A DNA stretch of 28,009 nucleotides from Candidatus Falkowbacteria bacterium CG10_big_fil_rev_8_21_14_0_10_44_15 (GCA_002773575.1 PFAT01000037.1:1-28009), one strand, 5' to 3'. Shown: positions 14,137 to 22,241, numbered from the stretch's first letter. Notes: generated by a model not told the origin, from the sequence alone. Numbers and translations: made by a program.

Positions 14137-15306
14137 ATGACGATAAAATCAATAAAAACCGTTAAAGATTTAGCGGGGGAGCGGGTACTGGTGCGCTGCG
14201 ATTTTAATGTGGCTGTGGAAAAAAATAAAATTATCGATGATTTTAAAATCGTACAGAGTTTACCGACTATTCGTTACTTAATTTCGCAAGGGGCAAAAGT
14301 TATTTTGCTCACGCATTTTGGCCGTCCGGACGGCAAGAAAATAAAGAAATTCAAGTTACAAGTTATCAAGATAAGGTTGGAAAAATTATTGGGGAAGAGA
14401 GTTACTTATGTGGAAGACTGCATCGGTGCGATGGCTAAGAGCGCGGTGGCGAGGATGAAAAACGGGCAGGTCGTTTTATTAGAAAACGTTAGATTTTATA
14501 AAGAAGAAGAAGCAAACGACCGGAGATTTGCCAAAGTGCTTGCCAGTTTAGCCGATGTCTATGTAAATGACGCGTTTGCGGTTTCGCACCGCCGGCACGC
14601 CTCGGTCGCGGCCATAAAAAAATATCTGCCCGCTTACGCCGGTTTATTGCTGGCCAAAGAAGTGTTAAACTTAAATAAAGCGTTGCGTCCCGCGCCGCCG
14701 CTCGTAGTGATAATCGGCGGGGCGAAATTAGAAACAAAAGTGCCGGTCATAAAGAATTTACGGAAAAAAGCAAAAGTGGTTTTAATCGGCGGGATGATTG
14801 CTTACGATTTTTTAGCGGCTAAAAAATGGAGCAGCGGCCGCTATCGGGTGGCGCCGGCGTCAAGGCGGTTAGCCAAAAAATTATCATATCAGAATGTAAT
14901 TTTGCCGGTTGATTTCGTAGCGTCCGACAAAAGCAACGGCCAAGGACGAATAAAAGTTGTCGCCGCCGCTGATTTGCCGGCGAATATGTGGCAACTGGAC
15001 ATCGGCCCGGAAACGATTCGACTTTACGCTCGCTATTTGAAAGAAGCAAAAACGATTATCTGGAACGGACCCATGGGCATGTTTGAAAACGAGCATTTTA
15101 AAACTGGCACGCTCGCCGTTGCCCGTTTAGTGGCGGCCGTATCGTCCGGCAAAGCGTTCGGCGTTGTCGGCGGAGGCGAAACGGTCGCCGCGCTCAAACA
15201 GACCAAAATGATGGAACATGTCGACTGGGCATCAACCAGCGGCGGAGCGATGCTAGAGTATTTAGCTGGAAAGCGATTACCGGGGTTGAAGAAAATAATT
15301 AAATAG
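14137..15306 (+). CDS. pgk: Phosphoglycerate kinase
   Basis: Glycolytic enzyme converting 1,3-bisphosphoglycerate and ADP to 3-phosphoglycerate and ATP. Visible signatures are VLVRCDFNVAV (residues 16-26), THFGRPDGKK (about 65-74), VYVNDAFAVSHRRHAS (about 145-160), VIIGGAKLETK (the hinge and nucleotide site), IWNGPMGMFE and GVVGGGETVAAL. Near the C-terminus the family's STGGGA motif reads STSGGAM, a Gly-to-Ser change. The length of 389 aa is normal. It starts the lower-glycolysis block of this window and has its own promoter. Confidence 0.97.
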   Translation: MTIKSIKTVKDLAGERVLVRCDFNVAVEKNKIIDDFKIVQSLPTIRYLISQGAKVILLTHFGRPDGKKIKKFKLQVIKIRLEKLLGKRVTYVEDCIGAMAKSAVARMKNGQVVLLENVRFYKEEEANDRRFAKVLASLADVYVNDAFAVSHRRHASVAAIKKYLPAYAGLLLAKEVLNLNKALRPAPPLVVIIGGAKLETKVPVIKNLRKKAKVVLIGGMIAYDFLAAKKWSSGRYRVAPASRRLAKKLSYQNVILPVDFVASDKSNGQGRIKVVAAADLPANMWQLDIGPETIRLYARYLKEAKTIIWNGPMGMFENEHFKTGTLAVARLVAAVSSGKAFGVVGGGETVAALKQTKMMEHVDWASTSGGAMLEYLAGKRLPGLKKIIK

Positions 15307-15377
15307 TTTGGAATAATTTGCCTGCCCGCAGTGCCAGCTATGGCAGGCGGGGAACAATTTGAGCTTTGGAATAATTT
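15307..15377 (+). repeat. GC-rich palindrome flanked by a direct repeat, between pgk and the SIMPL gene
   Basis: TTTGGAATAATTT occurs at 15307-15319 and again at 15364-15376. Between the copies lies a GC-rich element (15321-15352): CCTGCC...GGCAGG and CCCGC...GCGGG, with the loop containing AGCTA. The direct repeats on both sides suggest an insertion with target duplication. It shares its layout with the coding repeat at 9299-9326. Confidence 0.6.
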
Positions 15378-15399
15378 TATAAACTTAAACTATAAATTT

Positions 15400-16158
15400 A
15401 TGATCCCAAACAAATACCTCACCATCTTCGCCAGTATTTTAATTATATTATTGGCCGTTTGGGTCGGCGTTTTGACCCGCAACAGCCTAAAAGCATACCG
15501 CTACATCGGCCAATCTGTCGAGCAAAAACATTCCATCAACATCACCGGTCAGGGTAAAGTAGCGGCCGTGCCGGATATTGCCAAGATTCAGCTTGGTTTG
15601 CAGACGGAGGACAAATCAATCGCTAAAGCGCAAGCGGAAAATACGGACAAAATGAACGCGGTGATTGAGAAGTTAAAAAAAGATTTTAATGTTGACGCCC
15701 AAGACATCCAAACCGCTAACTATAACATTTATCCGCAGTACGACTGGTCCCTTAACCGGCAGATTTTACGCGGCTATCAGGTAAGCCAAACTGTTAATTT
15801 AAAAATCAGGGATTTAAACAAAATTAGCGAAATTTTAGCTATCGCCGGCGCGTCCGGCTTGAATCAAGTGGGCGGGCTTTCTTTTGCAGTGGACGAGCCG
15901 GAAACGTTAAAACAGCAGGCGCGGGAGCTGGCGATTAAAAACGCGCAGGAAAAATCTGACGCGTTGGCCAAAATAGTAGGCGTAAAATTAGGCCGAGTAG
16001 TTTCTTTTTCCGAATATTCTAACGAGCCCGGGCCAATGCCTTATGAAAGTTACGCCCTGAAAGGCATGGGCGTTGGCGGCGGCGGAGCGGCGCCGGCGAT
16101 TGAGACCGGCAGCACGGAAATTATTATGACGGTAAATGTGGAGTACGAGATATATTAG
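15400..16158 (+). CDS. SIMPL domain (DUF541) protein, signal-anchored
   Basis: 252-aa protein of the SIMPL/DUF541 family, which are periplasmic or surface proteins that often oligomerise. The start is the ATG giving MIPNKYLTIFASILIILLAV. A longer frame from 15331 runs through the repeat element and is not credible. An N-terminal membrane segment (about 6-24) precedes ITGQGKVAAVPDIAKIQLGL, the typical DUF541 opening, then the long helix (AQAENTDKMNAVIEKLKK), YNIYPQYDW, and the C-terminal half ending GSTEIIMTVNVEYEI. The role in this organism is unknown. Confidence 0.9.
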   Translation: MIPNKYLTIFASILIILLAVWVGVLTRNSLKAYRYIGQSVEQKHSINITGQGKVAAVPDIAKIQLGLQTEDKSIAKAQAENTDKMNAVIEKLKKDFNVDAQDIQTANYNIYPQYDWSLNRQILRGYQVSQTVNLKIRDLNKISEILAIAGASGLNQVGGLSFAVDEPETLKQQARELAIKNAQEKSDALAKIVGVKLGRVVSFSEYSNEPGPMPYESYALKGMGVGGGGAAPAIETGSTEIIMTVNVEYEIY

Positions 16159-16159
16159 C

Positions 16160-16232
16160 CCCACAAATTTACAAATCGGCCACGAACAATACAAATATCA
16201 TTCGTAATATTTGTAGCTGATTCGTTGATTTG
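16160..16232 (+). repeat. Fold-back repeat before enolase
   Basis: The two halves of this gap are complementary over about 36 nt, sharing CCCACAAAT, AATC, AC, AAT and TACAAAT in order on opposite strands, with a short loop near 16197-16203. A TATATT hexamer (16151-16156) just upstream could be a -10 element, which would place the transcript start near the left arm. The right arm ends about 17 nt before the enolase ATG. Confidence 0.75.
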
Positions 16233-16249
16233 TGGGTAAAAAATAAGGT

Positions 16250-17560
16250 ATGCCAAAAATTAAATTAATCACCGCCCGCGAAATTTTAGACTCGCGCGGC
16301 AATCCGACGGTAGAGGCGCGCGTTCTGCTTGACAACGGCGTAAACGCCAAAGCGTCCGTGCCCTCCGGCGCTTCCACCGGCGCGCATGAAGCGCTGGAAT
16401 TGCGCGACGGCGACGCCAAACGCTACGGCGGGCTAGGCGTTCTGAAAGCGGCTAAAAATGCGGAACAAAAAATAGCGCCCGCGCTTGTTGGTTTTGACAT
16501 AACCGAACAGGGAAAAATTGACCAAACAATGATTGAACTTGACGGCACCGCCAATAAAAAGAAGCTGGGAGCGAACGCCATCCTGGCGGTGTCGTTAGCG
16601 TGCGCGCGCGCCGGCAGCATTGCCGAAGGTAAGGAGTTGTATGAATATATAACTGGCGTGTACTCATTACCAGTTACCCATTACTCATTGCCCGTCCCCA
16701 GTTTCAACATCTTTAACGGCGGCAAACACGCCGACACCAACTTGGATTTTCAAGAATTCATGATCATACCTCATCCCGACCCTCTCCTTAGTAAGGAGAG
16801 GGTGGCGAGCGGGGCGAGCCGGGTGAGGTCGTTTGCCGAAATGGTTAGAATGGGGGCGGAAATTTTTCACGAGTTGGGCCGGGTGCTGAAAGAAGCCGGT
16901 TTTGACACTGATGTCGGCAGTGAAGGCGGCTATGCGCCGGACATTTATTCTTCGGTGCAGGCAATGGAGTTTATTATGGCGGCTACCGTGCGCGCCGGCT
17001 ATCAAATCGGCGTTGACGTCGGTTTAGGCATTGATGTCGGCTCCTCCGAGTTGTACGATATCCGCAGCCGCAAGTACATTTTTAAACTAGATCAGGCAAA
17101 TTTTATCAATTCAACTTTAGTGGATTTATATCGTGATTGGCTGAAAAAATTCAACGTCATCTCGCTGGAAGACGGCTTAGCCCAAGACGATTGGCAAGGA
17201 TGGGAAGAATTGACGCGAGAGCTCGGCGGGCAGATAATGCTCGTGGGCGATGATTTGTTCGTGACGAATGTAAAGAGATTGCAGGAAGGAATAAAGCGCA
17301 AAGTCGCTAATACTATTTTAATTAAGCCAAATCAAGTCGGCACCTTGAGCGAAACGATTGCCTGCGTTAAATTAGCCAAAGCTAATAATTATAAAATTTT
17401 TGTTTCCCACCGCAGCGGGGAAACTACCGACGACTTTATCGCTGACCTCGCGGTTGCCGTGGGCGCGGATTATGTTAAATTCGGCTCGCTGTCGCGCGGA
17501 GAAAGAGTGTGCAAGTATAATAGGTTGACGGAGATAGAGAGTCAGTTAAATATCAAATGA
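16250..17560 (+). CDS. eno: Enolase with two apparent in-frame repeat inserts
   Basis: Converts 2-phosphoglycerate to phosphoenolpyruvate. Active-site features are present: GASTG loop, HADTN His, QEF Glu169, EGG Glu (family GDEGG reads GSEGG), metal ligands Asp in GIDVGSSE, Glu in SLEDGL and Asp in VGDDLF, Lys in ILIKPNQ, SHRSGET, and Lys in VKFGSLSR. The length of 436 aa slightly exceeds the usual 415-430. Two segments have no counterpart in standard enolases: residues 138-147 (YSLPVTHYSL) and about 174-193 (PHPDPLLSKERVASGASRVR). Both coincide with repeat-like DNA (see findings). The second lies five residues after Glu169, close to the active site. The retained catalytic residues suggest it still works. 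Confidence 0.95.
   Translation: MPKIKLITAREILDSRGNPTVEARVLLDNGVNAKASVPSGASTGAHEALELRDGDAKRYGGLGVLKAAKNAEQKIAPALVGFDITEQGKIDQTMIELDGTANKKKLGANAILAVSLACARAGSIAEGKELYEYITGVYSLPVTHYSLPVPSFNIFNGGKHADTNLDFQEFMIIPHPDPLLSKERVASGASRVRSFAEMVRMGAEIFHELGRVLKEAGFDTDVGSEGGYAPDIYSSVQAMEFIMAATVRAGYQIGVDVGLGIDVGSSELYDIRSRKYIFKLDQANFINSTLVDLYRDWLKKFNVISLEDGLAQDDWQGWEELTRELGGQIMLVGDDLFVTNVKRLQEGIKRKVANTILIKPNQVGTLSETIACVKLAKANNYKIFVSHRSGETTDDFIADLAVAVGADYVKFGSLSRGERVCKYNRLTEIESQLNIK
16661..16690 (+). repeat. First in-frame repeat within eno (TACTCATTACC words)
   Basis: A run of TACTCATTACC, AGTTACCCA and TTACTCATTG words that adds about five residues relative to the usual loop between the Y-x-Y segment and LPVP. 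Its reverse complement resembles the GTAACGAG repeat after the SPFH gene (11457-11482). Confidence 0.6.
16768..16829 (+). repeat. Second in-frame palindromic repeat within eno
   Basis: The inner perfect 12-bp inverted repeat ACCCTCTCCTTA/TAAGGAGAGGGT (16779-16790 and 16792-16803) has a single-base centre. Outer complementary ends ACCTCA (16768-16773) and TGAGGT (16824-16829) enclose it, with CCC/GGG next to them. It is translated as residues 174-193 and keeps the reading frame. Confidence 0.85.
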
Positions 17561-17564
17561 CAAA

Positions 17565-17692
17565 TAACAAATAGCAAACAAAATTTAAATACAAAATAGT
17601 AATGACCTAAATGGTTGTTTGATATTTTAGATTTAGAATTTTGGACTTGTTTATTATTTGATATTTGAAATTTGTGATTTAAAAACAATAAA
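17565..17692 (+). repeat. Imperfect fold-back repeat before the first gpmI
   Basis: The left half of the gap (CAAATAACAAATAGCAAAC, then ATTT, ACAAAATAG and GACC) is matched by the reverse complement of the right half (GGTTGTTTGATA to TATTTGAAATTTG) with small gaps. The centre lies near 17608-17613, GACCTAAATGGTT. It ends about 15-20 nt before the start codon. AT-rich and gapped, so the pairing is less clean than at ftsX or pilT. Confidence 0.55.
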
Positions 17693-17706
17693 TATTGATT
17701 TGAGAT

Positions 17707-19293
17707 ATGAAAATAGATAGAAATAAGACGGCGATAAAGCCTTTGGTTTTAATAATATTGGACGGTTGGGGGATTGCGCCGCCGAGCAAAGGCAACGCGA
17801 TTGCTTTAGCTAAAACGCCAACCATGGATCGCCTGCAGAAGGAGTATCCTTATGCCGAATTATGCGCGTCCGGCCGTTGCGTCGGGTTGCCCGATAAGCA
17901 GGAAGGAAACAGCGAAGCCGGACATATGAACATCGGCGCGGGGCGCGTGGTCGACCAAGACGTGGTGCGGGTTACGAAAACAGTCAAAGACGGAACTTTT
18001 TTTAAGAACGCCGCTTTTTTGCAGGCGGTAAAACATGTGAAAAAAAATAAATCGCACCTGCATTTAATGGGGTTGCTCTCTAACGGGATGAGCGCCCATA
18101 GCGAACCGGAGCATTTACAGGCGTTGTTGGAATTCACGCGCCAGAAAAATTTATCGCCGGTATATTTGCATCTTTTTACTGACGGGCGCGACTCGCCCCA
18201 GCACGCGGCTTTAAAGTTAATTAAGCAGTTAGAGACGCAGTTAAAGCCAAACGCGCGGATAGCGACGATTATGGGGCGCTATTACGGCATGGACCGGAAA
18301 AAGAATTGGGCCAACACCGAGGCGGCTTACGACGTGTTAACCTGCGATAGATGTTCCGGGCACGCCGCCGCATCCGTAACCGACGCCATCACCGAAAGTT
18401 ATAATCGCAACCAAACCGATGAATTTATGGAGCCGTATGTTATCGTCAGGCACGGCCGCCGTTTGCCGCCGGTGGGCGATAACGACGCTTTGATTTTTTT
18501 TAACTTACGCTCCGACCGCGCCCGCCAAATTACCAAAGCTTTCGTGCAGAAAGAGTTTGAGCGGATTAATCCGGGAGCGTTCAGGCGTAAAAATATCCCG
18601 CGTAATCTTTTGTTCGTGGCGATGACGGATTTTGGCCCGGATTTAGACAGCGTTATTTCGGCTTATCCCAGTATTGACCTCAAAGCAACGTTGCCGATGC
18701 GGTTGCGTCATTTGCGCCAATGGTATGTCGCCGAAGCCGAAAAATACGCTCACGTCACTTATTTTTTTAACGGCGGGTATGCGGACACCGTCGCGGGCGA
18801 ACAGCGCGTTATCGTGCGTTCGCCGGATGTTAAATCTTACGATGAAACGCCGGCGATGAGTTCCGGAAAAATTACCGATATCGTGCTGGGGCACATGCGC
18901 GAGCGGAACTTTGATTTTTTAGCCGTTAATTACGCTTGCCCGGACATGATCGCGCATACGGGAAATTTAGCCGCCGGTGTTACCGCGGCGGCCGTAACAG
19001 ATGCTTGCCTTAGTCGGGTCATTAAAGAGGCGACTAAAAATAATCTGCGGGTGATTATCACCGCTGACCACGGTAACTTGGAAGGGATGATAAATTTACA
19101 AACCGGGGAAGTAGACACGGAACATTCAACCTCGCCGGTGCCTTTTGTTCTTTTTAACCGGGAGCTGAAAGGCAAAAAAAATTTATTGCGCTCAAGCGGC
19201 ATTTTAGGCGATATTGCCCCGACTATTTTACAACTTTTTAATTTAAAGCAACCCAAAGAAATGACGGGCAAGAGCCTGTTTAAAAAACCATAA
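17707..19293 (+). CDS. gpmI: 2,3-bisphosphoglycerate-independent phosphoglycerate mutase, copy 1
   Basis: Di-manganese enzyme interconverting 3- and 2-phosphoglycerate. Visible features are metal Asp in LDGWG, the catalytic Ser in EGNSEAGHMNIGAGR, FTDGRD, GRYYGMDR, FFNLRSDRARQ, EKYAHVTYFFNGG, Asp and His in PDMIAHTG, ADHGN, and His in EHSTSPVPF. All catalytic and metal residues look intact. The loop near the usual SDGGVHSH reads SNGMSAHSEPEH, with one extra residue and D to N. The length of 528 aa is slightly over the usual 510-515. It is followed by a second complete paralogue, and the pair differ throughout, so this is an old duplication or separate acquisition. Confidence 0.95.
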   Translation: MKIDRNKTAIKPLVLIILDGWGIAPPSKGNAIALAKTPTMDRLQKEYPYAELCASGRCVGLPDKQEGNSEAGHMNIGAGRVVDQDVVRVTKTVKDGTFFKNAAFLQAVKHVKKNKSHLHLMGLLSNGMSAHSEPEHLQALLEFTRQKNLSPVYLHLFTDGRDSPQHAALKLIKQLETQLKPNARIATIMGRYYGMDRKKNWANTEAAYDVLTCDRCSGHAAASVTDAITESYNRNQTDEFMEPYVIVRHGRRLPPVGDNDALIFFNLRSDRARQITKAFVQKEFERINPGAFRRKNIPRNLLFVAMTDFGPDLDSVISAYPSIDLKATLPMRLRHLRQWYVAEAEKYAHVTYFFNGGYADTVAGEQRVIVRSPDVKSYDETPAMSSGKITDIVLGHMRERNFDFLAVNYACPDMIAHTGNLAAGVTAAAVTDACLSRVIKEATKNNLRVIITADHGNLEGMINLQTGEVDTEHSTSPVPFVLFNRELKGKKNLLRSSGILGDIAPTILQLFNLKQPKEMTGKSLFKKP

Positions 19294-19296
19294 AAT

Positions 19297-19370
19297 AATA
19301 AAACAAGAAAACAAGCCGAATAATAACGAAATGCTAAATCGCCTTTGTTTTCTTGTTTTCTTGTTTTTTT
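19297..19370 (+). repeat. Fold-back repeat between the two gpmI genes (possible terminator)
   Basis: The left arm (19297-19315) and right arm (19352-19370) are complementary with one mismatch and consist of AAAACAAG/CTTGTTTT words. The right arm runs into a T-rich tract (TTGTTTTTTTTG), so it could work as an AT-rich terminator. It also has the shape of the other fold-backs and ends 19 nt before the next ATG. Confidence 0.8.
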
Positions 19371-19389
19371 TGTTTTATGCTAATAATCT

Positions 19390-20988
19390 ATGAATAAGGA
19401 ACAAAAACAAATCAGACCTAAACCGGTCGTGTTGTGCGTCCTGGACGGCTGGGGCATTGCCCCGCCTTACGCAGGCAACGCTATTTCCTTAGCCAAGCTG
19501 CCCAATTTTAACCAAATTGTCGCCCACTATCCGGTAATGGCTTTAAGCGCGGCGGGCGAAGCCGTGGGGTTGCCTTGGGGAGAAATAGGCAACAGCGAGG
19601 TGGGGCATTTAAATTTAGGCGCGGGGCGCATCGTTTATCAAGATTTGCCGCGTATCAATAAAGCCATTAGTGACAACAGTTTTTTTTCCAACATTGCGTT
19701 ATCAGGCGCAATCCGGCACGTGCAGAGCCGCCAGTCTAAACTGCACCTGATGGGATTAATTTCCCGGGGAGGCGTGCATGCGGCTATTGAACACCTAATC
19801 GCCTTACTGGCGTTTGCCAAGCAAGCCGGGCTGGCGCAAGTTTATCTGCATCTTTTTTTAGACGGACGAGATATGCCGTTTAACTCCGGCCGGCAGCTGG
19901 TAGCCGATGTCGTCAAAAGCATAGCGGAACATAAAATCGGCGTCATTGCTTCCTTAGCCGGGCGCTTTTACGCGATGGATCGAGACAGTAACTGGGAGAG
20001 AGTAGCCCTGGCGTACGCGGCCATCGCCGCCGGGGAAGCCAAGAAATCTTTCGCTGACGCTTTGGAGGCGATTGATTATTATTACGCTAAAAAAATTTAC
20101 GATGAAGAGCTTATCCCGACGGTTATCACTAAAGACGGCGAGCCGGTAGCAGTCGTTAAAGACGGCGACGCCGCAATATTTTTTAATTTTCGGGCCGATC
20201 GGGCGCGGCAACTGACTAAAGCTTTCGTTTTGCCAGGATTTAATAAATTTCCCAGACAATCAGACTATCGTGATTTATGTTTCGTCACCCTGACCGAGTA
20301 TGAAAAAAATTTGCCGGTAGCAGTCGCTTTCTCGCCGCAATCGATAACCAATACCTTAGGCGAGGCGCTGGCGGAAGCCGGGCTAAAGCAGTTGCGTTTG
20401 GCCGAAACCGAAAAGTACGCTCACGTCACTTATTTTTTTAACGGCGGAAAAGAAGCGGCTTATCCCGGAGAAGAAAGAGTGGTTATGCCCTCGCCGCATA
20501 TCGCCTCCTATGCGGCGGAACCAAAAATGTCAGCGCCCGCAGTGACGGCGCGGCTGATTAAAGAAGTAAATAAAGACAACTATGATTTTATTTTAGTTAA
20601 TTACGCCAACGCCGATATGGTCGGTCATACCGGCAATATGGACGCTACGATAGCCGCGCTGGAATGTTTAGATAAAATTTTAGGCGAAATCGTTGACATT
20701 ATTCTAGCGCGCCAAGGCGTGATGATTATTACCGCCGACCACGGCAACGCGGAAGAGTTGTTTAATATGCAGACCGGCTCAATTGACAAAGAGCATTCTA
20801 CCAGTCCGGTGCCTTTTATTATTGTCGGCCGAGAATATGAAGGTAAAAGTTTGAGTTCGGGAGATGTCGCCGGCGCTGATTTGAGCCTGCTAAAAATTCA
20901 AGGCATTTTAGCGGATGTGGCGCCGACTATTTTAAAAATTATGAATTTACCGCCGCCCCAGGAAATGACCGGCCGAGCTTTAATATAA
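19390..20988 (+). CDS. gpmI: 2,3-bisphosphoglycerate-independent phosphoglycerate mutase, copy 2
   Basis: Second GpmI paralogue, 532 aa. It has LDGWGIAPPYAGNAIS, the catalytic Ser in IGNSEVGHLNLGAGR, a standard SRGGVHAAIEHL loop, DGRDMPF, GRFYAMDRDSNW, FFNFRADRARQ, EKYAHVTYFFNGG, Asp and His in ADMVGHTGNMDA, ADHGNAEE and EHSTSPVPF. It is closer to the family consensus than copy 1 in the His loop and around the catalytic Ser (NSEVGHLN). Both copies appear competent. Its 3' end overlaps by 9 nt the convergent gene for the PAP2-like protein. Whether both are active or one has another substrate cannot be told from sequence alone. Confidence 0.95.
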   Translation: MNKEQKQIRPKPVVLCVLDGWGIAPPYAGNAISLAKLPNFNQIVAHYPVMALSAAGEAVGLPWGEIGNSEVGHLNLGAGRIVYQDLPRINKAISDNSFFSNIALSGAIRHVQSRQSKLHLMGLISRGGVHAAIEHLIALLAFAKQAGLAQVYLHLFLDGRDMPFNSGRQLVADVVKSIAEHKIGVIASLAGRFYAMDRDSNWERVALAYAAIAAGEAKKSFADALEAIDYYYAKKIYDEELIPTVITKDGEPVAVVKDGDAAIFFNFRADRARQLTKAFVLPGFNKFPRQSDYRDLCFVTLTEYEKNLPVAVAFSPQSITNTLGEALAEAGLKQLRLAETEKYAHVTYFFNGGKEAAYPGEERVVMPSPHIASYAAEPKMSAPAVTARLIKEVNKDNYDFILVNYANADMVGHTGNMDATIAALECLDKILGEIVDIILARQGVMIITADHGNAEELFNMQTGSIDKEHSTSPVPFIIVGREYEGKSLSSGDVAGADLSLLKIQGILADVAPTILKIMNLPPPQEMTGRALI

Positions 20989-21423
20989 ATTCAAACTGGC
21001 GATATATCCAATCACGCTGACTATTGCCCCAATGATGCCGCCGGCGGCCGCCTGCAGAGACGTGTGCCCGATTTTTTCAATCAAACGAGGGTAGCGCTCG
21101 TCTAACAGGTCGTCTTCTTTTAAGTCTTTGACTAAAGTATTGAGAATTTTTCCGTGTCGGCCTAAATATTGCCGCAGCCCGATGGCGTCTCTGATGATTA
21201 AAAAGGCGAAAATAAAAGCAAAGCCAAACAGGGGAGAGCTCCACCCTTCTTGCAGGCCGATAATAGTCGCTAACGACACCACCATCGCCACATGGCTGGA
21301 AGGCATGCCCGCATAGGCGACTAAATTCTTTAAATCAAATCGCATTTTATTAGTTTGGATGAAAAATTTCATCAGCTGCGCCAATAAAGCGGCCAGCAAC
21401 GGCAAGATAACGATATTTAGCAT
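20980..21423 (-). CDS. Divergent PAP2 family protein (DUF212, acid phosphatase/haloperoxidase-related)
   Basis: 147-aa membrane protein. The family motifs are GMPSSHVAMVVSLATIIGL (about residues 39-57), SPLFGFAFIFAFLIIRDAIGLR (about 63-84) and EKIGHTSLQAAAGG (about 114-127). The SSH and GHT histidines correspond to the conserved residues of PAP2-like phosphatases. The substrate is not established for the family; a lipid phosphate is plausible because it is divergent to uppP, which is an inference. The two start codons are only 5 nt apart. The 3' end overlaps the second gpmI by 9 nt, tail to tail. Confidence 0.88.
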   Translation of the reverse strand: MLNIVILPLLAALLAQLMKFFIQTNKMRFDLKNLVAYAGMPSSHVAMVVSLATIIGLQEGWSSPLFGFAFIFAFLIIRDAIGLRQYLGRHGKILNTLVKDLKEDDLLDERYPRLIEKIGHTSLQAAAGGIIGAIVSVIGYIASLNLY

Positions 21424-21428
21424 AAACT

Positions 21429-22241
21429 ATGTTAATTAATTATTTAGTCATTTTAATTTTAAGCTTAGCGCAGGGTTTGAGCGAATTTTTGCCCGTGTCT
21501 TCTTCCGGACATTTAATACTCTTGCACGAAGTACTGCCGGCATTGCCGCTCAATAATTTGGCTTTTGACGTGGTGTTGCACCTAGCTTCCGCCTTGGCAG
21601 TGATAATTTTTTTCCGCAACGATTTTAAGGAAATCTTAGTCGGCTGCTGGCGGGGCTTGGTTAAAAGAAAAAAGAACGAGCCCGCCCGTTTAGCCGGGCT
21701 GATAGTTATCGCCACCTTGCCCGCCGCGCTGCTGGGTTATTGGCTAGAAACTTTAGTGGAACAGGTATTGCGCTCTAGTATAATCGTTATGGCCGCTTTG
21801 ATCGCGGGAGGGATTTTGTTTTTAATTACCGAGCGGCTGGCTAAGCAACGGGATAATTTAACTAAATTAAATTGGCGGCAGTCGCTATTGATCGGCGGCG
21901 CGCAAGCTCTCGCTTTAATTCCCGGCGTTTCCCGCTCCGGCATAACTATTATAGCAGGGATGCTGTTTAAATTAAACAGGGAAGAGGCGGCGCGCTTCTC
22001 TTTTTTATTGGCGGTGCCGATTATTTTAGGGGCGAACATAAAAGAAGCCCCGGTTATTTTAACCGCGGTTTCTAGAGACGAGCTATTTAGTTTTGGGTTA
22101 GGATTTTTTATGACATTTGTTTTTTCTTATCTTACCATTAAATATTTTATTGCTTTTGTCCGTAAGCGTTCTTTGGACATTTTTGCTTATTATCGCTTTG
22201 CCCTGGCGGCGGTCATATTATTATTGTGGTTTAGCCAGTAA
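21429..22241 (+). CDS. uppP: Undecaprenyl-diphosphate phosphatase (UppP/BacA)
   Basis: Membrane enzyme that dephosphorylates undecaprenyl pyrophosphate to recycle the lipid carrier of peptidoglycan and surface-glycan synthesis; overexpression gives bacitracin resistance. The signature QGLSEFLPVSSSGHLIL (about residues 14-31) holds the catalytic Glu and Ser cluster, and IPGVSRSGITI (about 164-174) has the second conserved Ser-Arg-Ser. Also present is FDVVLHLAS with the catalytic His. About eight TM helices; 270 aa is normal. Divergent to the PAP2-like gene with a 5-nt gap and convergent with the CAP-domain gene, overlapping its end by 21 nt. Confidence 0.96.
   Translation: MLINYLVILILSLAQGLSEFLPVSSSGHLILLHEVLPALPLNNLAFDVVLHLASALAVIIFFRNDFKEILVGCWRGLVKRKKNEPARLAGLIVIATLPAALLGYWLETLVEQVLRSSIIVMAALIAGGILFLITERLAKQRDNLTKLNWRQSLLIGGAQALALIPGVSRSGITIIAGMLFKLNREEAARFSFLLAVPIILGANIKEAPVILTAVSRDELFSFGLGFFMTFVFSYLTIKYFIAFVRKRSLDIFAYYRFALAAVILLLWFSQ

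Noticed and set aside
15331..15399. Longer SIMPL protein starting at 15331
   Set aside because: The extra residues would be read through an intergenic palindrome and direct repeat; the ATG at 15400 directly precedes a signal anchor.
17558..17560. UGA recoded as glycine (SR1/Gracilibacteria code)
   Set aside because: Enolase, the UMP kinase and the 138-aa gene all end at TGA at the expected protein length, so UGA is a stop here.
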